DNA of 64,000 nt from Roseateles_E cavernae (GCF_040187885.1 NZ_JBDPLH010000014.1:14016-78015), one strand, 5' to 3'; shown: positions 1-10,334, numbered from the stretch's first letter. The notes: generated from the letters alone by a model not told the origin. Made by a program: numbers and translations.

Positions 1-2
1 CC

Positions 3-122
3 GAGCTCTACACCCGCGCGGTCGACATCCTGGTGAGCCGGCTGCGTCGCAAGCTCGAGCCGCTGGACGCCGTCAAGACGCTGCGCAATATGGGTTACAG
101 CTTCGCGCTGGCCGCCGCATGA
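3..122 (+). CDS. Response regulator, C-terminal end only (OmpR family)
   Basis: Only the last 39 codons are inside the window; the gene begins upstream. The visible protein reads as the recognition-helix and wing part of an OmpR/PhoB winged-helix domain: VDILVSRLRRKLE followed by the beta-hairpin TLRNMGYSFAL. It would be the DNA-binding partner of the sensor kinase that follows, because its TGA overlaps the kinase ATG (ATGA at 119-122), which implies translational coupling. The receiver domain cannot be seen, so the regulon and stimulus are unknown. Confidence 0.85.
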   Translation, partial: ELYTRAVDILVSRLRRKLEPLDAVKTLRNMGYSFALAAA

Positions 123-1435
123 GGGGGCTGGGCCGGCGCCTGAAGCGCGCTCACGACTGGAAGCGGCGCGCCGCCCATTCGCTGGGCGCGCGCCTGGTGA
201 TGGTGTTCGTGCTGCTGGCCCTGGCCAGCGCCTTTGTCGTCTTCGGCGGGGTGCGGGCGATGCTGGGGCAGGGCTGGGAGGGCTGGCTGCAGCCGCTGAC
301 GGCCGACTATGTCGACCGGCTTGCGGCCGAGCTGGGCAGCCCGCCCTCGATAGCGCGGGCCCGCGCGCTGACCCAGCGCCTGCCGATCAGCATCGCGATC
401 CGCGGCCCGCAGCTGAACTGGAGCTCGAACCAGGAACTCGGTGCTGCCGAGCCGGGTTTCGATCCCTGGCGCTCGCGGCCGGCCGCGATCTCGAAGCTGT
501 TCACCCGCCACAGTGCCGACGGCCACGAGATCCGCATGGGTCTGGCGCCCAGTGCCCTGCTGAAGCATCCGGACCGCAAGGGCTGGTGGATGCTGGGCGC
601 GCTGCTGCTGATGGTGGCGCTGGCCTATGCGGTGGTGCGCCGGCTGCTGCGGCCCCTGCAGGCAATCGGCGCCGGTGCCGAGGCCTTCGGCCGCGGTGAG
701 TTCGAGCATCGCATCGCGGTGCGGCGCGAGGACGAGCTGGGCGATCTGGCGCGGCGTTTCAACACCATGGCCGGCCAGATCCAGCAGATGCTGGACGGCA
801 AGCGGGCGCTGTTCCTGGCCATCAGCCACGAGCTGCGCAGCCCGCTGACGCGGGCTCGGCTGAATGCCGAGCTGATCGAGGAGGGGCCTGCGCGCGGCGC
901 GCTGCTGCAGGACCTGGCCCTGATGCGCGATCTGATCACCGACCTGCTGGAGGCCGAGCGCCTGGGCTCCGGCCACCAGGCGCTGCAGCGCGAGCCCTGC
1001 GAACTCAATGGTCTGGTGCGGGAGCTGGTGGCCAGCCGTTTTGCCGGCGCTGCGCTGCGCCTGGAGCTGGACGAGGCGCTGCCGACGCTGCCGCTGGACC
1101 GGCTGCGGATGCAGCTGCTGCTGCGCAATCTGCTCGACAACGCGCTGCGCTACAGCGAGGCGGGCGATGAGGGCCAGGTCTTGCTGCGGACGCGGCGGTT
1201 CGGGGGTGGGGTGGAGCTGCTGGTGCGCGACCAGGGGCCCGGTGTGACCGAGGCTGAGCTGGCCCAGTTAGGCCAGCCCTTCTACCGCCCCGATGCGGCC
1301 CGCACCCGCGCCAGCGGCGGGGTTGGCCTCGGCCTGAGCCTGTGCAAGCTGATCGCCCAGGCCCATGGCGCGCCACTGACGCTGCGCAATGCCAGGCCGG
1401 GCCTGGAGGCCAGCCTGGTCTTGCCGCTTACATGA
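119..1435 (+). CDS. Membrane sensor histidine kinase (EnvZ/CpxA-like layout)
   Basis: A 438-residue two-component sensor. Transmembrane helix 1 is near residues 25-45. A periplasmic loop of about 110 residues follows, then helix 2 near 157-175 and a HAMP linker near 176-225. The dimerisation/phosphoacceptor segment contains FLAISHELRSPLTR with the phosphorylated His at 237. The ATPase domain has the N box (LLRNLLDNALRY), the G1 box (DQGPGV) and the G2 box (GGVGLGLSLCK). It overlaps the upstream regulator by four bases. The periplasmic domain suggests an envelope or extracellular signal, but nothing visible identifies the ligand. No copy of a named system (EnvZ, CpxA) can be claimed. Confidence 0.93.
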   Translation: MRGLGRRLKRAHDWKRRAAHSLGARLVMVFVLLALASAFVVFGGVRAMLGQGWEGWLQPLTADYVDRLAAELGSPPSIARARALTQRLPISIAIRGPQLNWSSNQELGAAEPGFDPWRSRPAAISKLFTRHSADGHEIRMGLAPSALLKHPDRKGWWMLGALLLMVALAYAVVRRLLRPLQAIGAGAEAFGRGEFEHRIAVRREDELGDLARRFNTMAGQIQQMLDGKRALFLAISHELRSPLTRARLNAELIEEGPARGALLQDLALMRDLITDLLEAERLGSGHQALQREPCELNGLVRELVASRFAGAALRLELDEALPTLPLDRLRMQLLLRNLLDNALRYSEAGDEGQVLLRTRRFGGGVELLVRDQGPGVTEAELAQLGQPFYRPDAARTRASGGVGLGLSLCKLIAQAHGAPLTLRNARPGLEASLVLPLT

Positions 1436-1518
1436 ACAGGTGCTCGCCGGCGTTCTGGCTGCGCCGAAACGCCAGGGCGAGGCCAGCCATTACATGAACA
1501 GGTGTTCACCGGCGTTTT
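1428..1518. repeat. Imperfect direct repeat: duplicated guaC 3' end
   Basis: Two 29-base copies, 1428-1456 and 1490-1518, agree at 26 of 29 positions. The second is the true 3' end of guaC. The first, read on the minus strand, encodes QNAGEHLFM and a stop, almost the same C-terminus as GuaC (ENAGEHLFM). The first copy also overlaps the last codons of the sensor kinase gene. It looks like the remnant of a short tandem duplication or of a lost second copy of the guaC end. Confidence 0.8.
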
Positions 1519-2467
1519 CTCCGCCGAGCACCACGTAGTTCACCTTGCGCAGATCGGCCAGGGTCTTGCCGCCGGAGTAGGACACCGAGCTCTGCACGTC
1601 TTCCAGCATCTCGCGCACCGTGTCGGCCAGCTTGCCCTTGACTGGCTCGAGGATGCGCTTGCCCTCGACATGCTTGTACTCGCCCTTGTTGAAGTCCGAG
1701 GCCGAGCCGTAGTACTCCTTGTAGAGCTTGCCGTCGACCTCGACCGTGTTGCCGGGCGACTCCTCGTGGCCGGCGAACAGCGAACCTATCATCACCATCG
1801 AGGCGCCGAAGCGCACGCTCTTGGCGATGTCGCCATGGTGGCGGATGCCGCCGTCGGCGACGATGGGTTTGGTCGCGACGCGGGCGCACCACTTCAGGGC
1901 CGAGAGCTGCCAGCCGCCGGTGCCGAAGCCGGTCTTCAGCCGCGTGATGCAGACCTTGCCGGGGCCAATGCCGACCTTGGTGGCATCGGCGCCCCAGTTC
2001 TCCAGATCGATCACGCCCTCGGGCGTGCCGACATTGCCGGCGATCACAAAAGCGCTGGGCAGCTTCTGCTTGATATAGGCAATCATGCGCTGCACGCTGT
2101 CGGCGTGGCCGTGGGCGATGTCTATCGTGATGTAGTCGGCACCGACGCCCTCGGCCGCCAGGCGGTCGATCACCGCATAGTCGGCCGGTTTGACGCCCGA
2201 GCTGAGCGAGACGAACAGGCCCTTGTCGCGCATGCGCTTGGCGTACTCGATATTGTCGAGATCGAAGCGGTGCATCACATAGAAGTAGCCGTTGGCGGCC
2301 AGCCATTCGGTGATGGTCTCGTCCACCACCGTCTTCATATTGGCCGGCACCACCGGCAGCTTGAAGCGGCGCGGGCCGAATTCCACCGAGGTGTCGCATT
2401 CGCTGCGGCTTTCCACGCGGCATTTGCGCGGCAGCAGCAGGATGTTGTCGTAGTCAAAGATTTCCAT
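1490..2467 (-). CDS. guaC: GMP reductase
   Basis: A 325-residue cytosolic purine-salvage enzyme that deaminates GMP to IMP with NADPH and releases ammonia. It has the IMPDH/GMPR TIM-barrel fold. The active-site loop GPGKVCITR carries the cysteine that forms the covalent intermediate, and it is followed by the GFGTGGWQ segment. The ligand region VADGGIRHHGD is typical of this superfamily. No CBS domains are present, which argues for GMP reductase rather than IMP dehydrogenase. The start MEIFDYDN was chosen because the open frame upstream of it is not family-like and the resulting length fits the shorter GMP reductase class. It converges with the sensor kinase gene. Confidence 0.93.
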   Translation of the reverse strand: MEIFDYDNILLLPRKCRVESRSECDTSVEFGPRRFKLPVVPANMKTVVDETITEWLAANGYFYVMHRFDLDNIEYAKRMRDKGLFVSLSSGVKPADYAVIDRLAAEGVGADYITIDIAHGHADSVQRMIAYIKQKLPSAFVIAGNVGTPEGVIDLENWGADATKVGIGPGKVCITRLKTGFGTGGWQLSALKWCARVATKPIVADGGIRHHGDIAKSVRFGASMVMIGSLFAGHEESPGNTVEVDGKLYKEYYGSASDFNKGEYKHVEGKRILEPVKGKLADTVREMLEDVQSSVSYSGGKTLADLRKVNYVVLGGENAGEHLFM

Positions 2468-2714
2468 GGTCCAGGATCGCAAGTGTCGGGGTGCGTTCGT
2501 GCAGTGCACCACCTGGGCTGCGAGCGCTTGACTTGGGACCGGTTGCCATCGCGAGGCCATTCAGCGCGGAATGGTGCGAAGACAAAAAACCGGACACCAA
2601 AATTTGGGCCCGGTGACTGATTCTACGCAGGTTCTCCTGTTTGGGGCGGGGTAAGTCCTCTTTGCCCCGCGATGGGGCGGCTCGCTACACTTGCGCCCCC
2701 GCCAAGGAATTCAT

Positions 2715-3848
<1,134 letters not shown>

Positions 3849-3875
3849 GTCTGGGCCCTGGCGCTCATGCGCCCC

Positions 3876-3881
3876 TATCAT
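3876..3881 (+). promoter_or_regulatory. -10-like hexamer close to the SDR start
   Basis: TATCAT lies seven bases before the ATG at 3889, and no Shine-Dalgarno sequence is visible. A transcript starting at the usual distance from this hexamer would begin at or next to the A of the ATG, that is, leaderless. The same layout recurs before sbcB, surE, rlmD, rlmE and yhbY. Confidence 0.45.
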
Positions 3882-3888
3882 CGCCCGC

Positions 3889-4899
3889 ATGAACATCCTC
3901 ATTCTTGGCGGTACCCAGTTCGTCGGGCGCGCACTGGCCGAGGCGGCGCTGGCCGCCGGCCATCGGCTCACGCTGTTCAATCGCGGCCGTAGCGGCACCG
4001 GGCTGTTCCCGGAGGCCGAGCACCTTCGTGGCGACCGCGGCGGCGACATCTCCGCGCTGGCCCGGGGCGAATGGGACGCGGTGATCGACAGCTGCGGCTA
4101 CCTGCCGCGCGAGGTCGAGGCCACGGCTTCCTTGCTCAAGGGCAGGGTGGGGCGCTATCTCTATATCTCCAGCGTCTCGGCCTATGCCAGCTTTGCCCAG
4201 CCCAATGATGAGGGCTCGGCGCTCGGGCGCCTGGTCGATCCTGACACCGAGGTGGTCGATGGGGCGAGCTACGGTCCGCTGAAGGCCGCCTGCGAGATGC
4301 GCCTGCGCCAGCATTTCAACGAGCAGGCCCTGGTATTGCGCCCGGGACTGATCGTCGGGCCGCATGACCCGACCCAGCGCTTCAGCTACTGGCCGGCGCG
4401 CGTCGCCCAGGCCCGGGACGGCGAGCCGCTGCTGGTGCCGGGCCAGCCGGGCGATGCCTTGCAGTTCATCGATGCGCGGGATCTGGCTGCTTTTGCGCTG
4501 AGCCTGCTCGCGCAGGGCCGGGCCGGGACCTTCAATGCGGTGGCCGCGCCCGGGCAATGGACCCGGGGCGAGCTGATGGCAGCCTGCGCGGCGGCCGCCG
4601 GCGTCAAGCCCCGCTGGGTCTGGGCCGAGGATCAGCGCCTGCTGGATCTGGGCGTCAAGCCCTGGATCGAGCTGCCGCTGTGGCTGCCGCAGACCGGCGA
4701 TCACATGAGCTTCATGGCATGCGACAACCGCGCTGCGCTGCGCGCCGGACTGACGATACGGCCGCTGGCCGAGACGGTGGCCGATACCCTGGCCTGGTGG
4801 CGCGCCTTGCCGGCCGAGGCCCAGGTCTTCAGTAAGGCCGGTGTGCGTCCTGATCGTGAGCAGGCGTTGTTGCACGCCCTGGCGTCGGCGGAAGGCTGA
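3889..4899 (+). CDS. NAD(P)-dependent epimerase/dehydratase (extended SDR family)
   Basis: A 336-residue Rossmann-fold protein. The N-terminal dinucleotide motif is ILGGTQFVGR. A serine-rich strand SSVSAYA sits near residue 100, and the region SYGPLKAACE supplies the Tyr-x3-Lys catalytic pair of short-chain dehydrogenases. The distribution of motifs resembles the CSP41/isoflavone-reductase-like atypical SDRs more than GalE. Substrate unknown. Its 3' end overlaps the convergent penicillin-binding protein gene by 71 bases, so the two mRNAs would be complementary at their ends. Confidence 0.85.
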   Translation: MNILILGGTQFVGRALAEAALAAGHRLTLFNRGRSGTGLFPEAEHLRGDRGGDISALARGEWDAVIDSCGYLPREVEATASLLKGRVGRYLYISSVSAYASFAQPNDEGSALGRLVDPDTEVVDGASYGPLKAACEMRLRQHFNEQALVLRPGLIVGPHDPTQRFSYWPARVAQARDGEPLLVPGQPGDALQFIDARDLAAFALSLLAQGRAGTFNAVAAPGQWTRGELMAACAAAAGVKPRWVWAEDQRLLDLGVKPWIELPLWLPQTGDHMSFMACDNRAALRAGLTIRPLAETVADTLAWWRALPAEAQVFSKAGVRPDREQALLHALASAEG

Positions 4900-7219
4900 G
4901 CGGCGGCGGCATCAGCGCCGACGAGGCCGGCAGGCCCGGCTGAACCGGTATTTGGCCCGGGCTCAAGGGCTCCAGGCTTTTCAGGCCGGCGCCGCCGGCA
5001 AACTCCTCGAACACCCAGTCGCCGTCCTGCCACAGCAGGCCGCCGACCGGTGCGGGCTCCTTGACCGGCACGCCCTTGAGCGCCTCGGCCATCAGCTCAA
5101 TCCAGGCCGGCAGCGCCAGGCCGCCGCCGCTTTCGCGCTCGCCCAGGCTGCGCGGCTGGTCATAGCCCATCCAGACCACGGCCGCCAGGCTGGGATGGAA
5201 GCCGGCGAACCAGGCGTCGACCGCGTCATTGGTGGTGCCGGTCTTGCCATAGACATCGCCGCGCCGTAGCTGGGCCGAGGCGCGGGCGGCCGTGCCGCTG
5301 CGCGTGACCTCCTGCAGCAGGCTGTTCATCACGAAGGCATTGCGCGCCGAGATCGCGCGGTTGTCCTCGCTGGCCGTCTCGGTGGGGGCCTCGAACAAGA
5401 CCTGACCCTTGGCGTCGACGATGCGCGCGATCACCGTCGGTTTGAGCAAATGGCCGCCGTTGGCGAACACCGCATAGGCGCTGGCCATCTGCAGCGGCGT
5501 GGCCGCGCCCGAACCCAGGGCCAGGGTCAGGTTGTCGGGCTGCTTGTCGGCGTCCAGGCCGAAGCGGGCGGCCCAGGCCCGCGCGGTCGGCGGCGTGACT
5601 TGCTGCATCAGCCGTATCGTCACCATATTCTTCGAGCGTGCCAGCGCCTGGCGCACCGTCATCGGGCCATCGAACTGGTTGTCGGAGTTCTTCGGTTCCC
5701 AGTCGCCGATCGCGATCGGCGCATCCTCGACCAGGGTGGCCGGGCTGACGCCCTGTTCCAGCGCGGCCGAGTAGACCATGGGCTTGAAGGCCGAGCCCGG
5801 CTGGCGCCAGGCCTGGGTCGCATGGTTGAACTGGTTCTTCGCGAAGTCGAAGCCGCCGACCAGGGCCCGCACCCGGCCGGTGCCGGGCTCCAGCGCCACC
5901 AGTGCGCCCTCGGCCTCGGGTTGCTGGGTGATCTGCCACAGGCCCTTCGGTTCGGCCTTGCTCGGCGGGCCGCGCAGCACGCGGATGATGGAGCCGGGGC
6001 GCAGCTTCAGATTGGCCTTGGCCTTGGCGCCGAGGCCGGACTGGGCGCCGCGCAGCCCATCACCGCTGATCACGATGTCCTCGCCGCTTTGCAGGCTGGC
6101 CGAGACCTTGGCCGGCGCGATCGCGGTGATCACGGCGGCGCGTAGATCGTCCTGGTCGGGGTGTTCGGCCAGCGCCTCGGTGATGGCGGCGTCCCACAGC
6201 TCGGGCTTGTCGGGCAGCGCGACAAAGCCCTCGGGGCCGCGATAGGGCTTGCGCCGCTCGTAGTCCATCAGGCTGCGGCGCAGGCCGCGGTAGGCGGCGG
6301 CCTGTTCGTTCGACTCCAGCGTGGTGTAGACCGACAGGCCCAGCGTATAGGCCTCGTCGCCGTACTGCGCATGCACCTGCTGGCGCGCCATCTCGGCGAC
6401 GAACTCGGCGTGCAGGCGCGGGTCGCTGGCCGAGCGGATGTGCAAGGTCTCGGCCTTGGCGGCATCGAGTTGGGCCTGGTCGATGACCCCGAGTTCCTCC
6501 ATGCGATGCAGCACCACCTGCTGGCGGCTCTGGGCGCGGGCGAAGTTGTTGACCGGGTTGGCATAGATCGGATTCTTCGGCAGGCCGGCCAGCAGCGCGG
6601 TTTCGGCCAGCGACAACTCTTGCAGACTCTTGCCGAAATAGATGCGCGCGGCCGCCTCGAAACCATAGGCCCGCTGACCCAGATAGATCTGGTTCATATA
6701 GACCTCGAGGATCTTCTCCTTGCTCAGCGCCGACTCGATGCGCATCGTCAGCAGGGCCTCGATGAACTTGCGGCTGTAGGTCTTCTTCTTGGTCAGATAG
6801 AGATCGCGGGCCAGCTGCTGGGTGATCGTCGAGCCACCCTGGCTGCGCGGGTTGAACAGATTGCTGATGAAGGCCCGCGCGATGCCGCGGTAGGACAGGC
6901 CACCGTGCTCGTAGAAGTCCGGGTCCTCGATGGCCAGCAGCGCGTCCTGCATGGGCTTGGGGATCTGCTCCAGCGGCAGATAGCGGCGCCGCTCGGCGCC
7001 GAACTCGCCGATCTGCACGCCATCCGCCGTGTAGACGCGCAGCGGCTGCTTGGGCTGGTAGTCGAGCAGATTGCTGATGTCGGGCAGGTTCGGATAGACC
7101 AGGGCGGCGGCCATCGCCAGCAACAGGACCAGCAAGGCCAGGCCAGCGCCCGCGATCAGCAGAAGGCGGCGCCAGTGGCCCCGGAAAAACTCGGTGAGCA
7201 GACTCAACAATGCAGGCAT
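4829..7219 (-). CDS. mrcA: Penicillin-binding protein 1A (bifunctional transglycosylase/transpeptidase)
   Basis: A 796-residue inner-membrane enzyme that polymerises and cross-links peptidoglycan. One transmembrane helix is near residues 17-42. The GT51 glycosyltransferase domain has its catalytic Glu98 in AIEDPDFYEHGG and the later motif GGSTITQQLARDLYL. An OB-like insert lies near 360-440. The transpeptidase domain has Ser476 in SAFK, SKN at 529-531 and KTG at 659-661. The start MPALLSLL was chosen because it places a short basic cytoplasmic tail before the helix. It stands alone here, so whether it is the main or a second class A protein of the cell is not decided. Confidence 0.93.
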   Translation of the reverse strand: MPALLSLLTEFFRGHWRRLLLIAGAGLALLVLLLAMAAALVYPNLPDISNLLDYQPKQPLRVYTADGVQIGEFGAERRRYLPLEQIPKPMQDALLAIEDPDFYEHGGLSYRGIARAFISNLFNPRSQGGSTITQQLARDLYLTKKKTYSRKFIEALLTMRIESALSKEKILEVYMNQIYLGQRAYGFEAAARIYFGKSLQELSLAETALLAGLPKNPIYANPVNNFARAQSRQQVVLHRMEELGVIDQAQLDAAKAETLHIRSASDPRLHAEFVAEMARQQVHAQYGDEAYTLGLSVYTTLESNEQAAAYRGLRRSLMDYERRKPYRGPEGFVALPDKPELWDAAITEALAEHPDQDDLRAAVITAIAPAKVSASLQSGEDIVISGDGLRGAQSGLGAKAKANLKLRPGSIIRVLRGPPSKAEPKGLWQITQQPEAEGALVALEPGTGRVRALVGGFDFAKNQFNHATQAWRQPGSAFKPMVYSAALEQGVSPATLVEDAPIAIGDWEPKNSDNQFDGPMTVRQALARSKNMVTIRLMQQVTPPTARAWAARFGLDADKQPDNLTLALGSGAATPLQMASAYAVFANGGHLLKPTVIARIVDAKGQVLFEAPTETASEDNRAISARNAFVMNSLLQEVTRSGTAARASAQLRRGDVYGKTGTTNDAVDAWFAGFHPSLAAVVWMGYDQPRSLGERESGGGLALPAWIELMAEALKGVPVKEPAPVGGLLWQDGDWVFEEFAGGAGLKSLEPLSPGQIPVQPGLPASSALMPPPLSLPPTPGRATTPAHDQDAHRPY

Positions 7220-7294
7220 CCGTCGCTTGGAGGAGCGGCGATTATCACCAGGGCCTGGTGTCGGCCCCGGGCCGGCCCTGATCCGGCTATCGGT

Positions 7295-7300
7295 TATCGT
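7295..7300 (+). promoter_or_regulatory. -10-like hexamer close to the sbcB start
   Basis: TATCGT (in GGTTATCGT) sits seven bases before the ATG at 7308, and no ribosome-binding site is visible. The layout matches that before the SDR gene at 3889. A leaderless transcript is inferred, not shown. Confidence 0.35.
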
Positions 7301-7307
7301 GCCGGCC

Positions 7308-8750
7308 ATGCATGAGTTTTCCTTCTTCTGGCACGACTACGAGACCTTTGGTCGCGTGCCCCGCCGTGACCGCCCGGCCCAGTTCGCCGGCCTGCGCACC
7401 GATGCCGATCTCAATGAGATCGGCGAGCCGCTGATGCTGTACTGCCAGCCGGCGCCGGACTTTCTGCCCGACCCCGAGGCCTGTCTGCTGACCGGCATCC
7501 TGCCGCAGACCTGCGTCGAGCAAGGCCGACCCGAGCATGAGTTCGCTGCGGCGATCGAGGCCGAGCTGGCCGCACCGGGCACCGTGGGCGTGGGCTACAA
7601 CACGATACGCTTTGACGACGAGGTGACCCGCCATCTGTTCTGGCGCAATCTGATCGACCCCTATGCCCGCGAGTGGCAGAACGGCTGCGGCCGCTGGGAC
7701 CTGCTGGACGTGGTGCGCTGCGCCTATGCGCTGCGGCCCGAGGGCCTGCAATGGCCCACGCACGAGGACGGTCGGCCCTCGTTCAAGCTCGAGCACCTGA
7801 CCGTCGCCAACGGCCTGGTACACGAGGCCGCGCACGATGCGCTCTCCGATGTGCGCGCCACCATCGCCTTGGCCCGGCTGGTCAAGACGGCCCAGCCCAA
7901 GCTCTTCGAGTTCTGCCTGAAGCTGCACAAAAAGGACGCGGTCTGGGCCGAGATCGGCATTGGCAAGCCCTTCCTGCACATCTCCGGCATGTATGGCCCC
8001 GAGCGCGGCTGCATCGCGCTGGTCTGGCCGCTGGCGCCGCATCCCAGCAACAAGAACGAGCTGATCGTCTGGGATCTGGCGGCCGACCCCGCCGAGCTGC
8101 TGACGCTGAACGCCGCGGCGATCCGCGAGCGCCTGTTCACCAAGCAGGATGAGCTGCCCGAGGGCGTGGCCCGGCTGCCGATCAAGACCATCCATGTCAA
8201 CAAGTCGCCGGTCGTGATCGGCAATCTGAAGACCTTGTCGCCGGCCATGGCCCAGCGCTGGGGTCTGGACATGGCCCAGGGCCTGGCCCATGCCGAGCAG
8301 CTGGCCACACAGGGCCGGCTGCTGGACGGGCTGTGGGGCGAGGTTTTCGCCCGCCCGGCACCGGCAGGCACGCCCGATGTCGACGAAGACCTGTACGGCG
8401 GCTTCGTCGGCAACGAGGACCGGCGCCTGCTGCAGCGGCTGCGCGAGCTGAGCCCGGAGCGCCTGGCGGAGCGGGTGGCACAGGGCAAGACGATGTTTGC
8501 CGATGCGCGGCTGGACGAGCTGCTGTTCCGCTATCGCGCTCGCAACTTCCCGGCCAGCTTGGACGAGGCGGAGCGCGAGCGCTGGCAGGCCCATCGCGCG
8601 GCGCGCCTGCATGCGGGCGAGGGCGGCGGGCTGAGTCTGCAGGCCTTCTTCGAGCGGGTCGACCAGCTCAGCGAGGCGGCCGACGAGCGCGGCCAGGACA
8701 TTCTGGGCGCGCTGTACGACTACGCGGAGCAGATCGCCCCGGAGGCTTGA
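7308..8750 (+). CDS. sbcB: Exodeoxyribonuclease I
   Basis: A 480-residue 3'-to-5' single-strand DNA exonuclease of the DEDDh class that acts in recombination and mismatch repair. Exo I motif is FFWHDYETFGR (metal-binding Asp and Glu), Exo II is in GYNTIRFDDEVTRHLFWRN, and Exo III is HDALSDVRATIAL with the catalytic His and Asp. The C-terminal half carries the SH3-like and helical domains usual for ExoI. Length matches the family (about 475 residues). The start MHEFSFFWHD was chosen over earlier in-frame codons because motif I must lie near the N-terminus. Confidence 0.95.
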   Translation: MHEFSFFWHDYETFGRVPRRDRPAQFAGLRTDADLNEIGEPLMLYCQPAPDFLPDPEACLLTGILPQTCVEQGRPEHEFAAAIEAELAAPGTVGVGYNTIRFDDEVTRHLFWRNLIDPYAREWQNGCGRWDLLDVVRCAYALRPEGLQWPTHEDGRPSFKLEHLTVANGLVHEAAHDALSDVRATIALARLVKTAQPKLFEFCLKLHKKDAVWAEIGIGKPFLHISGMYGPERGCIALVWPLAPHPSNKNELIVWDLAADPAELLTLNAAAIRERLFTKQDELPEGVARLPIKTIHVNKSPVVIGNLKTLSPAMAQRWGLDMAQGLAHAEQLATQGRLLDGLWGEVFARPAPAGTPDVDEDLYGGFVGNEDRRLLQRLRELSPERLAERVAQGKTMFADARLDELLFRYRARNFPASLDEAERERWQAHRAARLHAGEGGGLSLQAFFERVDQLSEAADERGQDILGALYDYAEQIAPEA

Positions 8751-8764
8751 ATGAGGAGCGCGAC

Positions 8765-9250
8765 ATGGCGAAGACAGCTTGGATGGGGGCCCTGCTGATG
8801 GCCGCGGCCCCGCAGGCGCAGGCTCAGCCGGATCTGGTGCAGGCGCGTGCCCAGGTCTGGGCGGCCGAATGCGCGTTTGCGCGCAGCATGGCCCAGCGCG
8901 ATCTGGCGGCCTTTGCCGGCCATCTGTCGGCTCAGGCGCTGTTCTTCAATGGTCCCGAGGTATTGCGCGGCAGCGCGGCCGTGCTGGCCGGCTGGACGGG
9001 CTTCTTCGACGCGCCGACGGCACCGTTCTCCTGGGCGCCCGACCAGGTCGAGGTACTGGCCGACGGCAGCTTGGCCTATTCGACCGGCCTGGTGCGCAAC
9101 CCTCAGGGCGAGGCCATCGTGCGCTTCAACTCGGTCTGGCGCCAGGAGGCACCCGGCCAATGGCGGGTGGTGCTGGACAAGGGCTCGCCACTGAGCACGA
9201 CCGACCGCGCCGCGGCCGGTGCTTCCTCGGCCGCCGGCTGCCCACCCTGA
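8765..9250 (+). CDS. Secreted SnoaL/DUF4440-like protein
   Basis: A 161-residue protein with a cleavable signal peptide (MAKTAWMGALLMAAAPQAQAQ). The mature part has the pattern of an NTF2-like, SnoaL/DUF4440 domain: an N-terminal helix with ECAFARSMAQRDLAAFAGHLS, a central FNGPEVLRGSAAVLAGWTGFF, then strands ending in FNSVWRQEAPGQWRVVLDKG. Members bind small hydrophobic ligands or have unknown roles. It starts 14 bases after sbcB behind a GAGGAG ribosome site, so it is probably cotranscribed with sbcB. Function unknown. Confidence 0.8.
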   Translation: MAKTAWMGALLMAAAPQAQAQPDLVQARAQVWAAECAFARSMAQRDLAAFAGHLSAQALFFNGPEVLRGSAAVLAGWTGFFDAPTAPFSWAPDQVEVLADGSLAYSTGLVRNPQGEAIVRFNSVWRQEAPGQWRVVLDKGSPLSTTDRAAAGASSAAGCPP

Positions 9251-9389
9251 GGCTTTTGGACCGGCATTGGGGGCGCCGCGCCGAAATGCCTGGCGAATTT
9301 CCGCCAGTTCGGGGTTTCCGGCGGGGCGCAAACACGCTACACCTGCGATAGTTGTGGCGTGTGGTGCGCCCGGCGCCTAGGAGACCTCG

Positions 9390-10334
9390 ATGCAAGACCC
9401 AGCAAATCCGCCCGTGGATGGCAGCTCCAACGATGTGATCGCCGCGCGCATGCGTGCGCTGCTGGTGCGCGCACCGATGGCTGTGGGCTTTGTGCAGGGG
9501 CCGCGTTTCGAGGTGGTCAGCGAGTATTTCAACCATTTGTTCGGCCATGGCGACGAGACCGATCTGAGCGGCCAGGCCACCCGTTCGGTCCATGTCTCGG
9601 ACGGCGCTCACAGCGGCGTCTTCGAGCGCATGGCGCAGGCCTTCGCGGCCGGGCGGCCGCTGGACGAGGAGATCGAGTACGTGCGCCAGGACGGCTCGCG
9701 CTTCTGGGGCCGCTTGCAGGCAACGCCGGTGCACTGGGATGTGCCGGGCGGCGAGGCGCTGTGGGTGATCGACGACGTGACGGCCGCGCGCCAGCTGCGC
9801 ATGCAGCCGACCTGGACCGCCAAGCATGACGCGCTGACCGAACTGGCGAACCGGCGCGAGTTCGAGCGTCGGCTGGCCGAGCATGTCGGCAGCCGCCGCC
9901 ATGAGCCCGTCTCGGTGTTGTGGATCGATGTCGACAAGTTCCAGGAGGTACTGACCAGCATGGGCAGCGAGGTGGCCGACCATTTCCTCTACGGTCTGGG
10001 CCAGATGCTGGTGACCAAGGTGCGCGCCTCCGACCTGGTGGCGCGGCTGGAGACCGACCATTTCGCGGTGCTGCTGCCCGATTGCGACCAGCACTACGCC
10101 CAGATCGTGGCCGAGAAGATCCGCTCGGCGATCGCCGCTTACCGGCTGCGCTGGGGCCTGCACCGCACCCGCGTCAAGGCTTGCGTCGGCGTGGTGCAGC
10201 TGCAGCCCAATCTGGAATCGGTCGAGTCGGTGATCGGCGCCGCCACGCTGGCCTGCGCCGAGGCCAAGGCCTCGGGCGGCGACAGCGTGCGGGTGTTTGT
10301 CTCGAACGGCGGCTTCGAGGAACTGGCGGGCTGA
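9390..10334 (+). CDS. PAS plus degenerate GGDEF protein
   Basis: A 314-residue soluble protein. Residues about 25-135 form a PAS-like sensor domain ending in the usual DDVTAARQ linker. Residues about 145-310 form a GGDEF fold beginning HDALTELANRREFERRL, with the first metal-site region IDVDKF at 179-184. The signature loop, normally GG(D/E)EF, reads ETDHF at 221-225, so the GTP-binding glycines are missing and diguanylate cyclase activity is unlikely. A role as a c-di-GMP-independent sensor or protein-interaction module is inferred. No EAL domain and no operon partner. Confidence 0.82.
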   Translation: MQDPANPPVDGSSNDVIAARMRALLVRAPMAVGFVQGPRFEVVSEYFNHLFGHGDETDLSGQATRSVHVSDGAHSGVFERMAQAFAAGRPLDEEIEYVRQDGSRFWGRLQATPVHWDVPGGEALWVIDDVTAARQLRMQPTWTAKHDALTELANRREFERRLAEHVGSRRHEPVSVLWIDVDKFQEVLTSMGSEVADHFLYGLGQMLVTKVRASDLVARLETDHFAVLLPDCDQHYAQIVAEKIRSAIAAYRLRWGLHRTRVKACVGVVQLQPNLESVESVIGAATLACAEAKASGGDSVRVFVSNGGFEELAG

